Origin: Phycomyces blakesleeanus NRRL 1555(-)
Taxonomy: Eukaryota > Mucoromycota > Mucoromycetes > Mucorales > Phycomycetaceae
Reading direction: 5' to 3'
Length of the DNA stretch: 64,000 nt
NCBI RefSeq assembly: GCF_001638985.1
Contig: NW_017265134.1
Location: 434,001-498,000, forward strand
The notes under the pieces: model-generated
Database searches by the model: none
The model's input: the letters and a program-made list of their open reading frames with translations, nothing else
What the model was told of the DNA's origin: nothing
Shown: positions 37,800 to 47,606 of the stretch, piece after piece
Layout of the letters: every line of letters starts with the position of its first letter
Numbering within the stretch: position 1 is the first letter of the stretch
Program-made: the position numbers and the translations under genes

Positions 37800-39313
37800 T
37801 TATTCAATAAACTCCATATCCTTGATACGGTTGGTAGCATATGTATCTTTGTATTTATCGTACAAATCTCTTAAGGCTTGCATGTACTGACCATGTAAGC
37901 GACGCACTGCCTCCTCCTTGTCTTTCTCAGATATGCCGACCGGTGGAACAATTGGCTCACCAACTGAAATATTGGTATTTTACATATATATATATATATA
38001 TATTAGGTTAGTGAAAGTTTATTATACATATACAGCTCATACATACTGATAACATTTATCGGGCGACGGTGTGGCAAGAGACCAATATCATCTACAAATA
38101 TACATTAATAGATATTAATTAATTTTTTTTTTCAATGTGAGTCTTGAAAAAAAAAGACGTTGTTTTGGAAGATTGTGTAGACTCACAATTAAAGACACCT
38201 CTTCCGTGAAAGAAAGGGGTTGTGAAGCCAAAAGTCTGTTGAAGCTTCTTTTGAAAATGACGAATAGAAGACCCACTCTCGTTATTCAATTGGTTGTAAA
38301 TCTCGTTTTCTCCGAAACTCAGGACAGGCACGAGTCTAGCCCCTGTTTCAACCGCAATCCTGACAAACCCGAGCCGCCTCTTGAGGGTCAAGTTGATTAC
38401 GCCAGGCCGCGCATTGAGTGACTCGGATGCACCCCCAACCGCAATCACAATCGCATTACCGGGCTTTGACTGAAGAATATTAGTGCACGACTTTCGTGAT
38501 ACGGAACATGCGCCCATCCAGAGAAGAAAATCACGATGGAAGGGGATCTTGAAGTTTGAGCTGAGTGTCAGGAGAGTAGCTGTGATGCCAGGGAAGAGCT
38601 TGGAGATACCGGCACCTTCTGTCATGAACCCAGCTGCAGCTCCAAACGCAATTATACCATGAGGATGATATCTAATATATATATATATTTATATATACAT
38701 GAATATAAATGTAATGGTTGTTATGGTTACGGAGCTTTAAAAAAACAGTTCTTGACGCATAATATTTTGTTTACCCAAAGATGTAATTTTTTGTAGGATC
38801 CAAATCGGCCTCCTGAATAACGATAATGATGGTGATAGTGATAATGATGGTGATGAACATAATAATAGAGGATTTTTAAAAAAAAATGTTAAATAAAAAA
38901 AATAATCTTCAATAAACGCACGCAGACACACAGAAAAATCCCTGATTTTCTTTATATAAACCAACTAATACATATAAAGTGCTCTTTACTTTGATAAGTC
39001 GAACGGGAAAGTAATCGACAAAGTGTTTCCAGACCGTCAAGTTGCGAAGCCACTCCCAACGTCTGCTTCCGTTTTCTGAAGATTCATCCATTATAGAGAA
39101 GATTATGTATCCTATCACCAGTGGCCAGAACAAAGGAATAGCACACACAAAAGAAAACAGACTGAGGAGAATGGTGGTCTCTAGTGAATAGGTCAACAAG
39201 GCCATGGTCTGTATCCGACGCAAGAAGGGTACGTTGAGTGGGGCCATACGTGGGAGTGTCCCAGTCTGGGTCTCCTTTACAGACACTGGTCTCTTGACCT
39301 CTGCAGTGGTCAT
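37800..39313 (-). CDS. DGA1: Diacylglycerol O-acyltransferase, DGAT2 type
   Basis: Five exons in phase on the minus strand: 39313-38990, 38812-38775, 38671-38187, 38091-38047, 37963-37800, about 351 residues. The N-terminal half holds two hydrophobic membrane segments (ILLSLFSFVCAIPLF, LVIGYIIFSIM), then WKHFVDYFP. The catalytic YHPHG motif spans the exon 2/3 junction. SKLFPG, VVGG-type motif IAVGGASESLNARPG, RRLGFVRIAVETGA, FGENEIYNQ, FHGRGVFN and LPHRRPINVI match the DGAT2 signature blocks. It acylates diacylglycerol to triacylglycerol in the ER and at lipid droplets. An in-frame-looking ATG at 39389 belongs to another frame; start 39313 gives the family-typical N-terminus. Confidence 0.95.
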
Positions 39314-41142
39314 AGTAAATAGAATAAAGAGTAAGAAAAGAAGCCAGGACGCGCCTCATTGTAGCAAAGTCTTGGAGTATCATATCCATTTCACGTGATT
39401 CGCCCTCCTTTTTTTTATCTTTTGTTTTTTTTTATTCTTTTTTTACCCCTTAATCAATTACATATACACATCATCCTAAAAAAAAAAAAAGGAAATTGGT
39501 ACACATTTAATCCATGGATTCACTTCATACATATTTTAACCACAGACAGCGGTCTTTATAATCTTACCTTCTGAATTTAAAGAAAAAATACTGTACTACT
39601 AGGGACCCGACGTTTAAATTTTACCAGACCACCCTAAAGGTAAACTTGCTATACAAAAAAACCAATAATTACATCTTGTCCCTAGAAATAGATTATTATT
39701 GCTATTATAACAAAAGTTCGTTTAATATAGATGGTGTAGACTTGTAACAGCTTTTTTGGGTGTAAAATATTATGTTGATAAAATACTCTTTTGTTCAATA
39801 ATATCGCTTTCGAAATATAAAAGTTAAAAGTGAAAAGCTGTTGAATATACCTATTTTAACGAACTGTGGTGTGAACCAAGTTTGACAAACAAAACAAAAA
39901 AAATTAAAGTCTGTCAATTAACCTGCTTCTAGCCCGGTTCATTAACCTGACCCATTACAGCCAAAGTTAGATATAGTAGAGATACTACATTTATTCCTTC
40001 ATTTTTTTTTGTTTCTTTGCTCTGTATGTTCTGTATTTATTCCTGTCTATCAATATTATCTATGGAATCCTCTGCAGATCAACTCCTATTCTGAATCTTT
40101 GTTATATGATATTTGTACACACACACACATATATATATATATATACAATATTTTCAACACTTGAGTTCAGTAGTAAAATGTTTGAAAGAAAATTGCCGGT
40201 ATTATCTATTATATACTAAATAGGAAAAAAAATAGTAAAATCTTATGCAGTAATATGTATGATTATGCACGGACCACCTCAAGACTACACTATTAAATGA
40301 TAGATGGATAGATGGATACATAGATACATAGATGTGTGAGAGGTTGAGTGTATAGACTGACGTGAGAATAGAGTGGAAAATAGCAAAGAAGATGGATGAT
40401 GGTACATGAGTTAGTTATATAGATCTGTGGATTGGTCAATAAGTTGGTACATTAAAAAATACAGATGGGTGGATGCATTGATAGTTATTTATATAGCCAG
40501 CACTTGATTTAGTGATTGTGATATTATCTTTTACTTTATTAGATACATCACTAAATCGAGCACTGACTGACTGACTGACTGACTGACTGACTGACTGACT
40601 GACTGACTGACTGACTGACTGACTGACTGTATTATACTTATCCTTATAATTTTGCCAAACATGGAAATTTGACATTTTTTTTTGCTGATCAATATTTGAC
40701 TAAACAAACCATAAGCTCAACTTTATTGTATCACAACATACCAGATGTCTACTATAGACTTTTTCTATTTGAGATTGAGTCTATTTCAGGGAACATTTAG
40801 ACAAATAAGATCAATGTCTAAAATGATCTTGTTTTTAATAATAAGTAGCAATTGGCTTTGTAAGTCGAAATAGAAATAGAAATAGAAATAGTTAACATTG
40901 ATGTTATATAAGCACTCCAAAAAAAAACAATCTAAAAGGTAAAGGAAAGCAATGGTATCAAACAAAATGATCCAAGAATATTAGGCTTCAATCCTGGCTT
41001 TAGTATTTTATCATATTATATTCGCGTGTGTGTGTTTTTTTAACAAGACGTGATTCTACATAGTTTGACTGGCTCTTCTATCACCTTTGGTATTGTTGGC
41101 CGAGGCCGAAGGCCGAAGGCCTATACCTATTATTCGAAGAGA
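39314..41142. other. Spacer left of the DIRS element
   Basis: No gene seen in 1.8 kb. Contains (CA)n/(TA)n at 40119-40145, a (GATA)-rich stretch near 40300-40333, a long perfect (CTGA)n array (40562-40629), (AATAGA)n at 40870-40890 and a short GGCCGAA repeat at 41099-41121 just outside the element. Confidence 0.5.
40562..40629. repeat. (CTGA)n microsatellite, ~17 units
   Basis: Uninterrupted tetranucleotide array; the longest simple repeat in the window. Confidence 0.9.
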
Positions 41143-41306
41143 CAGAGACTCTGGCTGTGTTACCATCAATTCTTTATTGAGACGAAAATTTTAAATAAAA
41201 GCTTGCTATAGCTATAATACAGTGGTCCCTCGATAATTTCAAGGCACTTAGTTCCCGCCTTGGCCTTGAAATTATCGAGGGACTACTGTACTATTCTTTA
41301 TCATCT
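41143..41306. repeat. DIRS left inverted terminal repeat, interrupted by a MITE
   Basis: Begins CAGAGACTCTGGCTGTG and continues through GAGACGAAAATTTTAAAT to GCTATAATA (41219), then resumes after the insertion with CTATTCTTTATCATC (to about 41306). It matches the reverse complement of 45115-45208. Confidence 0.85.
41220..41288. mobile_element. Pogo/Tc1-mariner-like MITE inside the DIRS left ITR
   Basis: 69-bp palindrome with 26-bp inverted repeats, 41220-41245 (starts CAGTGGTCCCTCG) and 41263-41288 (one mismatch), flanked by TA on both sides (41218-41219, 41289-41290). CAGT ends plus a TA duplication are typical of pogo/Tigger-type Tc1-mariner derivatives. The right ITR carries the uninterrupted sequence with a single TA, confirming insertion and duplication. 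Confidence 0.85.
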
Positions 41307-41324
41307 ATTCGCGAGTGGTATATA

Positions 41325-42680
41325 TTATAATAAGGAAGGGAAGGGAAGGGAGGGGACAGCCAGAGACTCTGGCTGTGTGCCCAGATAACCGCTAGAAGAA
41401 GTCAAAGTCATGGTAGAGAAATTGCTAACAGTCTGTCGTGACAAGCGGTAAAATGTGTCAAAAACGGCGGAGGAAGCCCATGAGCCGTGTACAAGAATGT
41501 CTTCAACCGAAGCACCAGAAGCCAAAGCAAGAGTAGGTCCGAGAGCCCGGGCCTTGGGGAGGAGGGCACCAGAAGGACGAGGGATCTTCTCCATGAGAAA
41601 TTGAATATGCTTGGATATCCGTTCTGATCCAATGGGTCTATCGTAATTACGGACGTCACGTACTAATCTTTGCAAAGTCACCTGAGAGAGGACAGGGTGA
41701 GGCCGAACGCAGACCGAGAAGGCGATGTTGGACTTGTAGGCTAGATAGGTGGCGACGGGGCAAAGTAAGGGGTCTTCATGAGGTTGAATGGCGACAACCC
41801 TTTCGATGCGTCTACCTGAACGTTTTTCTTTGGGGGCAACAATGACCAAGCGAAGGATGCCATTGTCTCTTGATGTACGGCGGTCATCGACTCGTTCCAA
41901 ATCGGCGGGACGCAGAAACCCACAAATGGCAAGTAGCCAGCACAACTTACGTGTGAGATCTATCGCATTCATTGTGTCATTAGGACCAAGGTTATGAATG
42001 AACCGAATGACCGGGGCAATATCATATGTTGGACGGTGGAAAGACAGTAGGTTCTGTTCGTTGAGTGCGGAAAAGAATTCAATGTAGGTAGAGTCTTTGA
42101 CAATAGAATCTTTATCCGAGTACAAATCAAGAATGGCGGAGCGGTAGGCTTGACAAGTGGATGCTTTCCATTTCAAATGGGTAGCACCATAGGCCAGATA
42201 GTTGACTATATGAACGGGGTTAGGAATGAAAGGGTCGACGTCGTGGTGGTGTGCCCAGTCGATGTAAGCGCGTTGAATACGGTTATAGGATCGTCGGGAG
42301 TGGTTGCGATCGCGGTTGAGGATGATGATGTTGGCATTGTCATCGAATCCTTGGTCTTCTAACCTGCGTAATTTATGTCCCACGCGATCATGTTCCAGTG
42401 TGGGTTCTTCAGGAGAACGTGGCCGGCGCAGCCTGGTGCGGGAAGGACCAGGTGACGAGGGATGGGGATTGGCGGGCGGGACGACAGCTGGAGGAGGAGA
42501 GGATACCAGAGGGCGCTCGACCAGTTGGGCGTTATCAACGTAGCGGGAACCTTCTCTCGTTGTAGTTTCTGCAGTATGTGGAGAAGTAGGTTCCACGGCG
42601 GACAAAGATATAGGCGAGGCCAGGTTGTCCAAGGTACAGAAAGTGCGTCCATCGCAAATGCTTGCGGATCCCATTTCCAT
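41325..42680 (-). CDS. DIRS tyrosine recombinase
   Basis: About 451 residues if started at the ATG at 42680 (frame 3 of the element); it overlaps the end of the RT ORF by about 320 nt, as is usual in DIRS elements. After a disordered P/S/R-rich lead comes a SAM-like core-binding domain (YIDWAHHHDVDPF, STCQAYRSAILDLY). The catalytic domain has the first Arg in ICGFLRPADLERV, a basic beta-hairpin (APKEKRSGRRIERV), and the C-terminal box VHGSWASSAVFDTFY with the candidate nucleophilic Tyr. It would recombine circular cDNA into the genome without a staggered cut. The same frame stays open up to 45056, but upstream it is a shadow of the other two ORFs. Confidence 0.85.
   Translation of the reverse strand: MEMGSASICDGRTFCTLDNLASPISLSAVEPTSPHTAETTTREGSRYVDNAQLVERPLVSSPPPAVVPPANPHPSSPGPSRTRLRRPRSPEEPTLEHDRVGHKLRRLEDQGFDDNANIIILNRDRNHSRRSYNRIQRAYIDWAHHHDVDPFIPNPVHIVNYLAYGATHLKWKASTCQAYRSAILDLYSDKDSIVKDSTYIEFFSALNEQNLLSFHRPTYDIAPVIRFIHNLGPNDTMNAIDLTRKLCWLLAICGFLRPADLERVDDRRTSRDNGILRLVIVAPKEKRSGRRIERVVAIQPHEDPLLCPVATYLAYKSNIAFSVCVRPHPVLSQVTLQRLVRDVRNYDRPIGSERISKHIQFLMEKIPRPSGALLPKARALGPTLALASGASVEDILVHGSWASSAVFDTFYRLSRQTVSNFSTMTLTSSSGYLGTQPESLAVPSLPFPSLL
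41361..41377. repeat. DIRS internal complementary region
   Basis: CAGAGACTCTGGCTGTG repeats the outer end of the left ITR (41143-41159) just inside the recombinase end; AGCCAGAGACTCTGGCT here is itself nearly palindromic. In DIRS1 such a region templates circle closure. Confidence 0.7.
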
Positions 42681-44086
42681 GCCATGTACGTCGGAAGCTG
42701 GGTGTTCAGGCTCGATGCGAAGCAGTCGATGTGGTGGGGACCCCACAGTGAGTCCAAGTGCCGAAAGAACGTTGGACAAATACTCCACTCCAGCTGCTGA
42801 ATCAAGCTGCGAGAGGGAGGGTCGGCAGGGTTCAAGGGCGAGGGAATGTACGCCAGGCGGACACGGGTGCCAGTGACAAGGCATTGCTTCCACATGTCCG
42901 TGGCCAGATTCATGAGTTTGGCAGACCGGGTTCCTCCAAAATGATTGACATAGGCAATCGTGGTCATGTTGTCGCAGTAGATGCGAAGGGCTTTCCCTTG
43001 AAGGCGTGGAAGCTTGGTGGCAAAGGCAATGGTCAGCAATTCGAGGTAGTTGGTGTGCTCGGTTTGTTGGTCTGTGGTCCATGTGCCAGACAGGACGGTG
43101 TTGTCGTACACGATGCCCCAACCGGTCTCCGAGGCATCGGTGTACACTTCGACTTGAGGTACTTCTGGGAGGAACGAGTGTCCATTCCATGCCTTCAGCT
43201 GGTCGATCCACCACTGAAGTTCCTGCCGAGCCATGGAAGAGAGGTGTATCGGACTGGTCCATTGCAATCCGCGGTACAAGGCTTGGTTGCGTATGGATAT
43301 CAGTTGCCGGGTTTGCAGGCGCGCGGGAAGGACTGCCAAAGTGGTTGTCTGGGCCTTGCCGATGAACGAGGAAAGCTGTCTCAAGGTGATTGTCGGGTTG
43401 TGGAGAAGGCGAGATGCTTCTCTCCGGATATCTCTCAACTTGGAGCGAGGGATGATTAGTGTCATATCCTTGCTGTTGATCACAAATCCTAGGTGCTCTA
43501 TGGAGGTTGAGGGGGTTAGATGAGATTTGGTCGCTTTGATCAAGAAGCCTAGTGACTGTAATTTGTCCACTACTCGCTGTGTGTGCTGCAGGGACAGTGT
43601 TGGGGATCGGGCAATCACGATCAAGTCGTCGAGGTAAGCCGACAGACGAATCCCCTGTCGCCGTACCCAACGAAGTACTGGGCGAACCATCTTCGTAAAT
43701 ACCAATGGGGACAAGGACAGGCCAAACGGCAAAACGCGGAACTGGTAAATGTGACCTTTCCAGGAGAACTGAAGATACTTGCGAGAGGACTTGGCGATCA
43801 GGATGTGCAGAAAAGTGTCTTGCAGGTCGACGCTGGTGAGGTAGTCGCCACGCTGGATCAACTGGCAGACGTGCTTGATGGATTCCATCTTGAAAGATTG
43901 TTTCGGGATGTACTGATTGAGTGGTCGTAGGTTGAGGACAGGCCGGAGGTCGCCTGTCTTCTTCGGAATTGTGAAGATGCGCGAACGAAACCCTGGTTCG
44001 TGTACTTCCTCGATGGCTTTCTTGCACAGAAGGGACATGATCTCCTGTTCGATCACATTGCTGTCCATCCAGTTGTGGTTCGTCAA
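42359..44086 (-). CDS. DIRS reverse transcriptase / RNase H / methyltransferase-like polyprotein
   Basis: Intact 575-residue ORF. RT motifs: RPVLNLRPLNQYI, SVDLQDTFLHI, RVLPFGLSLSP, the catalytic YLDD (about residue 153) and HLGFVIN. An RNase H domain follows with YTDASETGWG, NYLELLTI, CDNMTTIAYV and NPADPPSR. The C-terminal third has HHIDCFASSLNTQ and DPQAFAMDAL, matching the DIRS-specific methyltransferase-like (MT) domain. The product makes element cDNA from RNA. The start codon is the first in-frame Met; earlier initiation or frameshifting from the gag-like ORF is possible. Confidence 0.92.
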   Translation of the reverse strand: MTNHNWMDSNVIEQEIMSLLCKKAIEEVHEPGFRSRIFTIPKKTGDLRPVLNLRPLNQYIPKQSFKMESIKHVCQLIQRGDYLTSVDLQDTFLHILIAKSSRKYLQFSWKGHIYQFRVLPFGLSLSPLVFTKMVRPVLRWVRRQGIRLSAYLDDLIVIARSPTLSLQHTQRVVDKLQSLGFLIKATKSHLTPSTSIEHLGFVINSKDMTLIIPRSKLRDIRREASRLLHNPTITLRQLSSFIGKAQTTTLAVLPARLQTRQLISIRNQALYRGLQWTSPIHLSSMARQELQWWIDQLKAWNGHSFLPEVPQVEVYTDASETGWGIVYDNTVLSGTWTTDQQTEHTNYLELLTIAFATKLPRLQGKALRIYCDNMTTIAYVNHFGGTRSAKLMNLATDMWKQCLVTGTRVRLAYIPSPLNPADPPSRSLIQQLEWSICPTFFRHLDSLWGPHHIDCFASSLNTQLPTYMAWKWDPQAFAMDALSVPWTTWPRLYLCPPWNLLLHILQKLQREKVPATLITPNWSSALWYPLLLQLSSRPPIPIPRHLVLPAPGCAGHVLLKNPHWNMIAWDINYAG

Positions 44087-44214
44087 CGGTCCGGACGAGG
44101 AGATGGGTGGCAGACGAGTGAAAGGGATGTCGTACCCTTGTTCGACGGTGCGTCGAATCCAGTGTTCGTTTGTGAGTTTGGTCCATGCGTTGCGAAACAG
44201 TTGAAGGCGCCCAC

Positions 44215-45063
44215 CTACTGTGGTGTATTGGTTGTCTGAGACTTGGACAGCTGTGGGCGACTGTGAAAAACCTTCTTCGAGTCGTGGGGACGGGAAGATC
44301 GCTGGTAAGATGGGACTGGGATAGCAAAAGTCGGGTCAGATTGAGTGGGTTTGTTGGTCCGGTTTGGTTGGCCGGTGCGTTTTCCCTTTCTCGTTCGGGA
44401 AGGTCGTGCGGCGTCGTGCAGAGCACGCTGGAGCTTAGCTTGTTCCACAATTCGTTGAGAGTCGAGAAGTGGTTTGGGCTCCAAGGCAGAGTTGGTGACA
44501 ATTGGTGTGATAGGTAGATTGGCATCTCGGCAGATATTATCACTACGCATCTGGGTGACAACAGAGGCAAGGTCTGATAGTAATTCATGCATAGTGTTGG
44601 CAAAACCCAATGCCTGTGTAACCTGGATAGATCCTTCCACAAGCACATCATGTGCGAACAGGTCGATGGGACGGGTGAGACCAGATAGGCGGAACTGAAT
44701 ATCAGCGAGTTGGGCATCAGTACGTTTGGTGTGAGTTCCCACGCCACTGTAGTTGAGAACAGGGGCTTGGTACTGACGAAGTACATTTCGTGGGCAGTTA
44801 AGGAGGAATCGGCGGCGAGAGGCTTCGTCCAAGGGTTGCCTGAAGAAGTCGCGCTCCATCCCGGGAATGGCTTTAATAAGTTCGGGGAAAGGAGTGAGAT
44901 CAGATGCGATAGGTCGTTCGACAATATGGTCGGTAGGTAGCATTGTGTCGTCTTCATCAGCAGAAGAACCATCAAGGGCCACAGGAGGAGCAGCAGAGCG
45001 TGCTTCCAAAGCTTCCATGCGGGCGAGGAGAGCTTGTAAAGTGTCGTGGATATCATTTGTCAT
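44215..45063 (-). CDS. DIRS ORF1, gag-like
   Basis: Intact 282-residue ORF next to the right ITR. An N-terminal coiled-coil-like segment (LQALLARMEALEARS) is followed by an acidic linker, a helical core (PGMERDFFRQPLDEASRRRFL ... NYSGVG) and a basic Arg/Lys/Thr-rich C-terminus suited to nucleic-acid binding. There is no CCHC knuckle. It is gag-like by position and layout; sequence identity to known gag families is not claimed. Confidence 0.7.
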   Translation of the reverse strand: MTNDIHDTLQALLARMEALEARSAAPPVALDGSSADEDDTMLPTDHIVERPIASDLTPFPELIKAIPGMERDFFRQPLDEASRRRFLLNCPRNVLRQYQAPVLNYSGVGTHTKRTDAQLADIQFRLSGLTRPIDLFAHDVLVEGSIQVTQALGFANTMHELLSDLASVVTQMRSDNICRDANLPITPIVTNSALEPKPLLDSQRIVEQAKLQRALHDAARPSRTRKGKRTGQPNRTNKPTQSDPTFAIPVPSYQRSSRPHDSKKVFHSRPQLSKSQTTNTPQ

Positions 45064-45114
45064 AACTTGGATCTTCGATAAAGTCGAGCGGTTGAATACC
45101 AGGAGCGAAAGAAA

Positions 45115-45208
45115 AGATGATAAAGAATAGTATTATAGCAATAGCAAGCTTTTATTTAAAATTTTCGTCTCAATAAAGAATTGATGGTAACACAGCCAGA
45201 GTCTCTGG
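45115..45208. repeat. DIRS right inverted terminal repeat
   Basis: Reverse complement of the left ITR without the MITE; ends in the palindrome GCCAGAGTCTCTGGC. Contains the uninterrupted TATTATAGC site that the left ITR lost to insertion. Confidence 0.85.
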
Positions 45209-45561
45209 CGAATGAAGAATAATATATATATATTTCTCATTGTACTTTATATGTTCTTAATACACAAGCACAGACATAGACACAAGCACAGGTTACAAAA
45301 GTGCAGGTACAACAGTTACAGGTACAAGTTACAGGTTACAGGTTACAAGACAGACAGAAAAAAAATATTCTTATATAATTTCAAATCACGATAGTCCAGA
45401 AGGGTGGCTTTGATCTACTGGGCATGATGCGCGGTCACCCAAAAAAAGGGGGGGTGTGGAGCATTTGCATCTGCATCTGCATCTGCATCGACATCTCCAT
45501 CATCGCATTAGCACACATCGCAAGACACGACACGACACGACACGGTTAGATATTACGTACA
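45209..45561. other. Spacer DIRS-WBP11
   Basis: Contains (CACAAG/ACAGGT)-type imperfect repeats (about 45260-45355), a GCATCT hexamer repeat (45462-45489) and an ACGAC(AC) repeat (45520-45543) directly before the WBP11 start. No gene. Confidence 0.5.
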
Positions 45562-47606
45562 ATGGGAAAAGCAAAGAAAAGTATTAATCCCGCCGATGCT
45601 GCTCGTACGTTTCTTTCTTTTTCTTTTTTTTTTTCGTCTTCTTAATTTCCTATACATTACACTGAAAATGATTTAAATTAATTAACCATTATACTTACAG
45701 TTTGTTTCGACTTTTAGGAAAAGCACAGCGTAAACGTGAAATAAAAAAGGTATAATTCACACTGACTCACTCGTATATATATATAATATTAATAATAATA
45801 ATAATATAACTATTAAAAAGAATAAAGATGACCGCAAGAGAGCTCGTGAAAATGCGCTGTCCAAAAAGGACACTGGAAGGACAAAGCAAGAGATTGCTCG
45901 ATTGGAGAATTTGGGTAGATTTTTAATATATCGATATATAAAAGATAGATAATATGTGATTAATAAGAATAGCCGTAAAGATAATTAATAATTAATGATT
46001 AATAATCGATTACTAAACTACATACAACCCAATCATGAAACGTATAGCTAGACTGAAGCAGCTGGATAAAAACGGACAAACTCGATTGGCAACTCTCAAA
46101 GAAGATGTTGAAAAGATTGAAAAAGCCAAAAAGGTATATAATTAATTAAGTAGTTGATTGATTAAGTCTATGTGTATATAACTTTTATGTATGTATATAT
46201 ACTTGTAGTCTCAAGGATTAACAGGGTAATTATAAATCTACATGTAACAAAAGGACAATGGGGGAATTTTGAGTTTGGGACAGATTGCACTTGGCTATTA
46301 CTAGTTAAGAGCTGTATACAACGTTGTTATTAATAATGTGATGTACCATATAGGGCAGCGGCGGCTTTGGCAGCAAGACAAAAACAACAACAGGAACAAC
46401 ATGAAACCAGAAAACTTGTGTATGATCCAAAGTCTGGAGCATTTGTTCCAGCAAAAGTAAAAAAGAGAACAACGACTGAACAGGTGGACCAGGGCGATAA
46501 TTCTGATTCAGGAAGCTCTTCATCATTGTCATCATCATCATCTGGTTCTGATTCAGATTCTGACACTGATATGTCAGATTCTGACAATGAAGGCTCTGAA
46601 AAGGATAGTGACACTGAAGATATTCCGCTGCCTCCAGGACCTCCACCCCCTTCTTCTTCTCTTACAGGACAAGATCTGACAGCTACTTCAACCTCAACCT
46701 CAACTTCGGGTTCGGGTTCGGGTCCGGCTGGTGGGGATGTGAATGCCGAGGATAGTGATGATTATGACTTGGATGATATCCCACTTCCACCTGGACCACC
46801 ACCCCCGAGACCATTCCAAGAGCAACTCCATCCTATTCGGCAAGCACAGGCAATTCATCAGAATCCTTTTGCTGGCCACTTTCAGCCATTCTTTGGAATG
46901 CCTGGCTTTCCTAATATGATGATACCACCTCCACCTCCACCTCCTGGCAGACCAATGTTTCCTCACATGCATCCTGTGATGAACCAACGTAAGCTAAATA
47001 ATATATATATATATATATAACCAAGATGTTCTAATAGAATAGAATAAAAAAGAAAGAAAAAGAAAAAAAATAGAAGACTATAGTATAGTATAGTATAGTA
47101 TACTAGAATACAATGTAATATGGTGTAATGTAGTGCAATGTAGTGCAATGTAATGCAATGTAATGTAATGTATTATAATGTACTAGAAGACATATTAGCA
47201 CTCTTGTCTTCTTTTTGACTTTATTATTTTGATAGGCCCTCATTATGATCCACGGCCTAATCGAACACATCAAAGACCACAGAACCGCCGGGCCAGACAG
47301 ATGGATCCTATGCTAAAGGACATGCAGGAAGTCGAGGCTGAAGAATTGGCTGCAGAACTACTTCCGATAGCTGGAGCCACTCCCGAGCCTTCTTCATCCA
47401 CAACTGCTGGTGTGTACACCCCAGCGGCTACCATTTCGGCCGAGCCTCAGCTCAGAAATCTCCAAAAGGAGCTACTTGGGTTTGTACCCGCTGCCTTGAG
47501 ACGAAAACAGGCGGCATCGAGAAAAACAGCGTCATTGCCGAAAGGGGCAAGGCCAAACATCAATGCCGCACCGGAAGTTGATGGAGATGATGGAGATGAT
47601 GAATAA
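45562..47606 (+). CDS. WBP11: WBP11-like splicing factor (WW-domain-binding protein 11)
   Basis: Seven exons in phase: 45562-45604, 45718-45749, 45821-45914, 46048-46133, 46209-46225, 46354-46988, 47236-47606, about 425 residues. The N-terminus (MGKAKKSINPADAARKAQRKREIKKNKDDR) is the Wbp11 domain. A coiled K/E-rich part follows, then an acidic Ser/Asp stretch. Two copies of IPLPPGPPPP, further PPPPPPPG runs and a C-terminal FVPAALRRKQ match human WBP11 (FVPTALR). The PPGPPPP motifs bind WW domains (PQBP1 in animals) in the nucleus during pre-mRNA splicing. The 17-nt exon at 46209 is needed to keep the frame. A 246-nt last intron is full of short tandem repeats. Confidence 0.88.
46209..46225 (+). 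other. 17-nt microexon of WBP11
   Basis: TCTCAAGGATTAACAGG lies between a TAG acceptor and a GTAATT donor. Without it, exons 46048-46133 and 46354-46988 are out of frame; with it they join as KKSQGLTGAAALAAR. Confidence 0.75.
47079..47181. repeat. TATAG and TAGTGCAATG short tandem repeats in last WBP11 intron
   Basis: (TATAG)n at 47079-47102, then diverged 10-bp units around TAGTGCAATG/TAATGCAATG up to about 47181. Confidence 0.7.

Larger units (their letters stand above)
41143..45208 (-). mobile_element. DIRS-type tyrosine-recombinase retrotransposon, apparently full length
   Basis: Inverted terminal repeats (left 41143-41219 resumed at 41289-41306; right about 45115-45208) match with about one mismatch once a 69-bp insertion in the left copy is removed. 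Between them three minus-strand ORFs lie in three different frames: gag-like (45063-44215), RT/RNase H/methyltransferase-like (44086-42359) and tyrosine recombinase (about 42680-41325). At 41361-41377 a copy of the outermost ITR sequence CAGAGACTCTGGCTGTG forms the internal complementary region expected for DIRS replication. No target-site duplication is expected, because integration uses the recombinase instead of an endonuclease. All ORFs are open, so the copy looks recent. Confidence 0.9.

Noticed and set aside
40562..40629. CTGA array considered as a possible CRISPR-like or satellite structure
   Set aside because: Pure tetranucleotide slippage repeat without spacers.
42758..43459. 233-codon + strand frame inside the DIRS element
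   Set aside because: Antisense to the intact RT ORF; composition of a shadow frame.
42681..45056. Upstream two-thirds of the 1243-codon minus-strand frame
   Set aside because: The RT and gag-like domains are read in the other two frames over this stretch. Only the C-terminal part (about 42680-41325) shows a protein family, the tyrosine recombinase.
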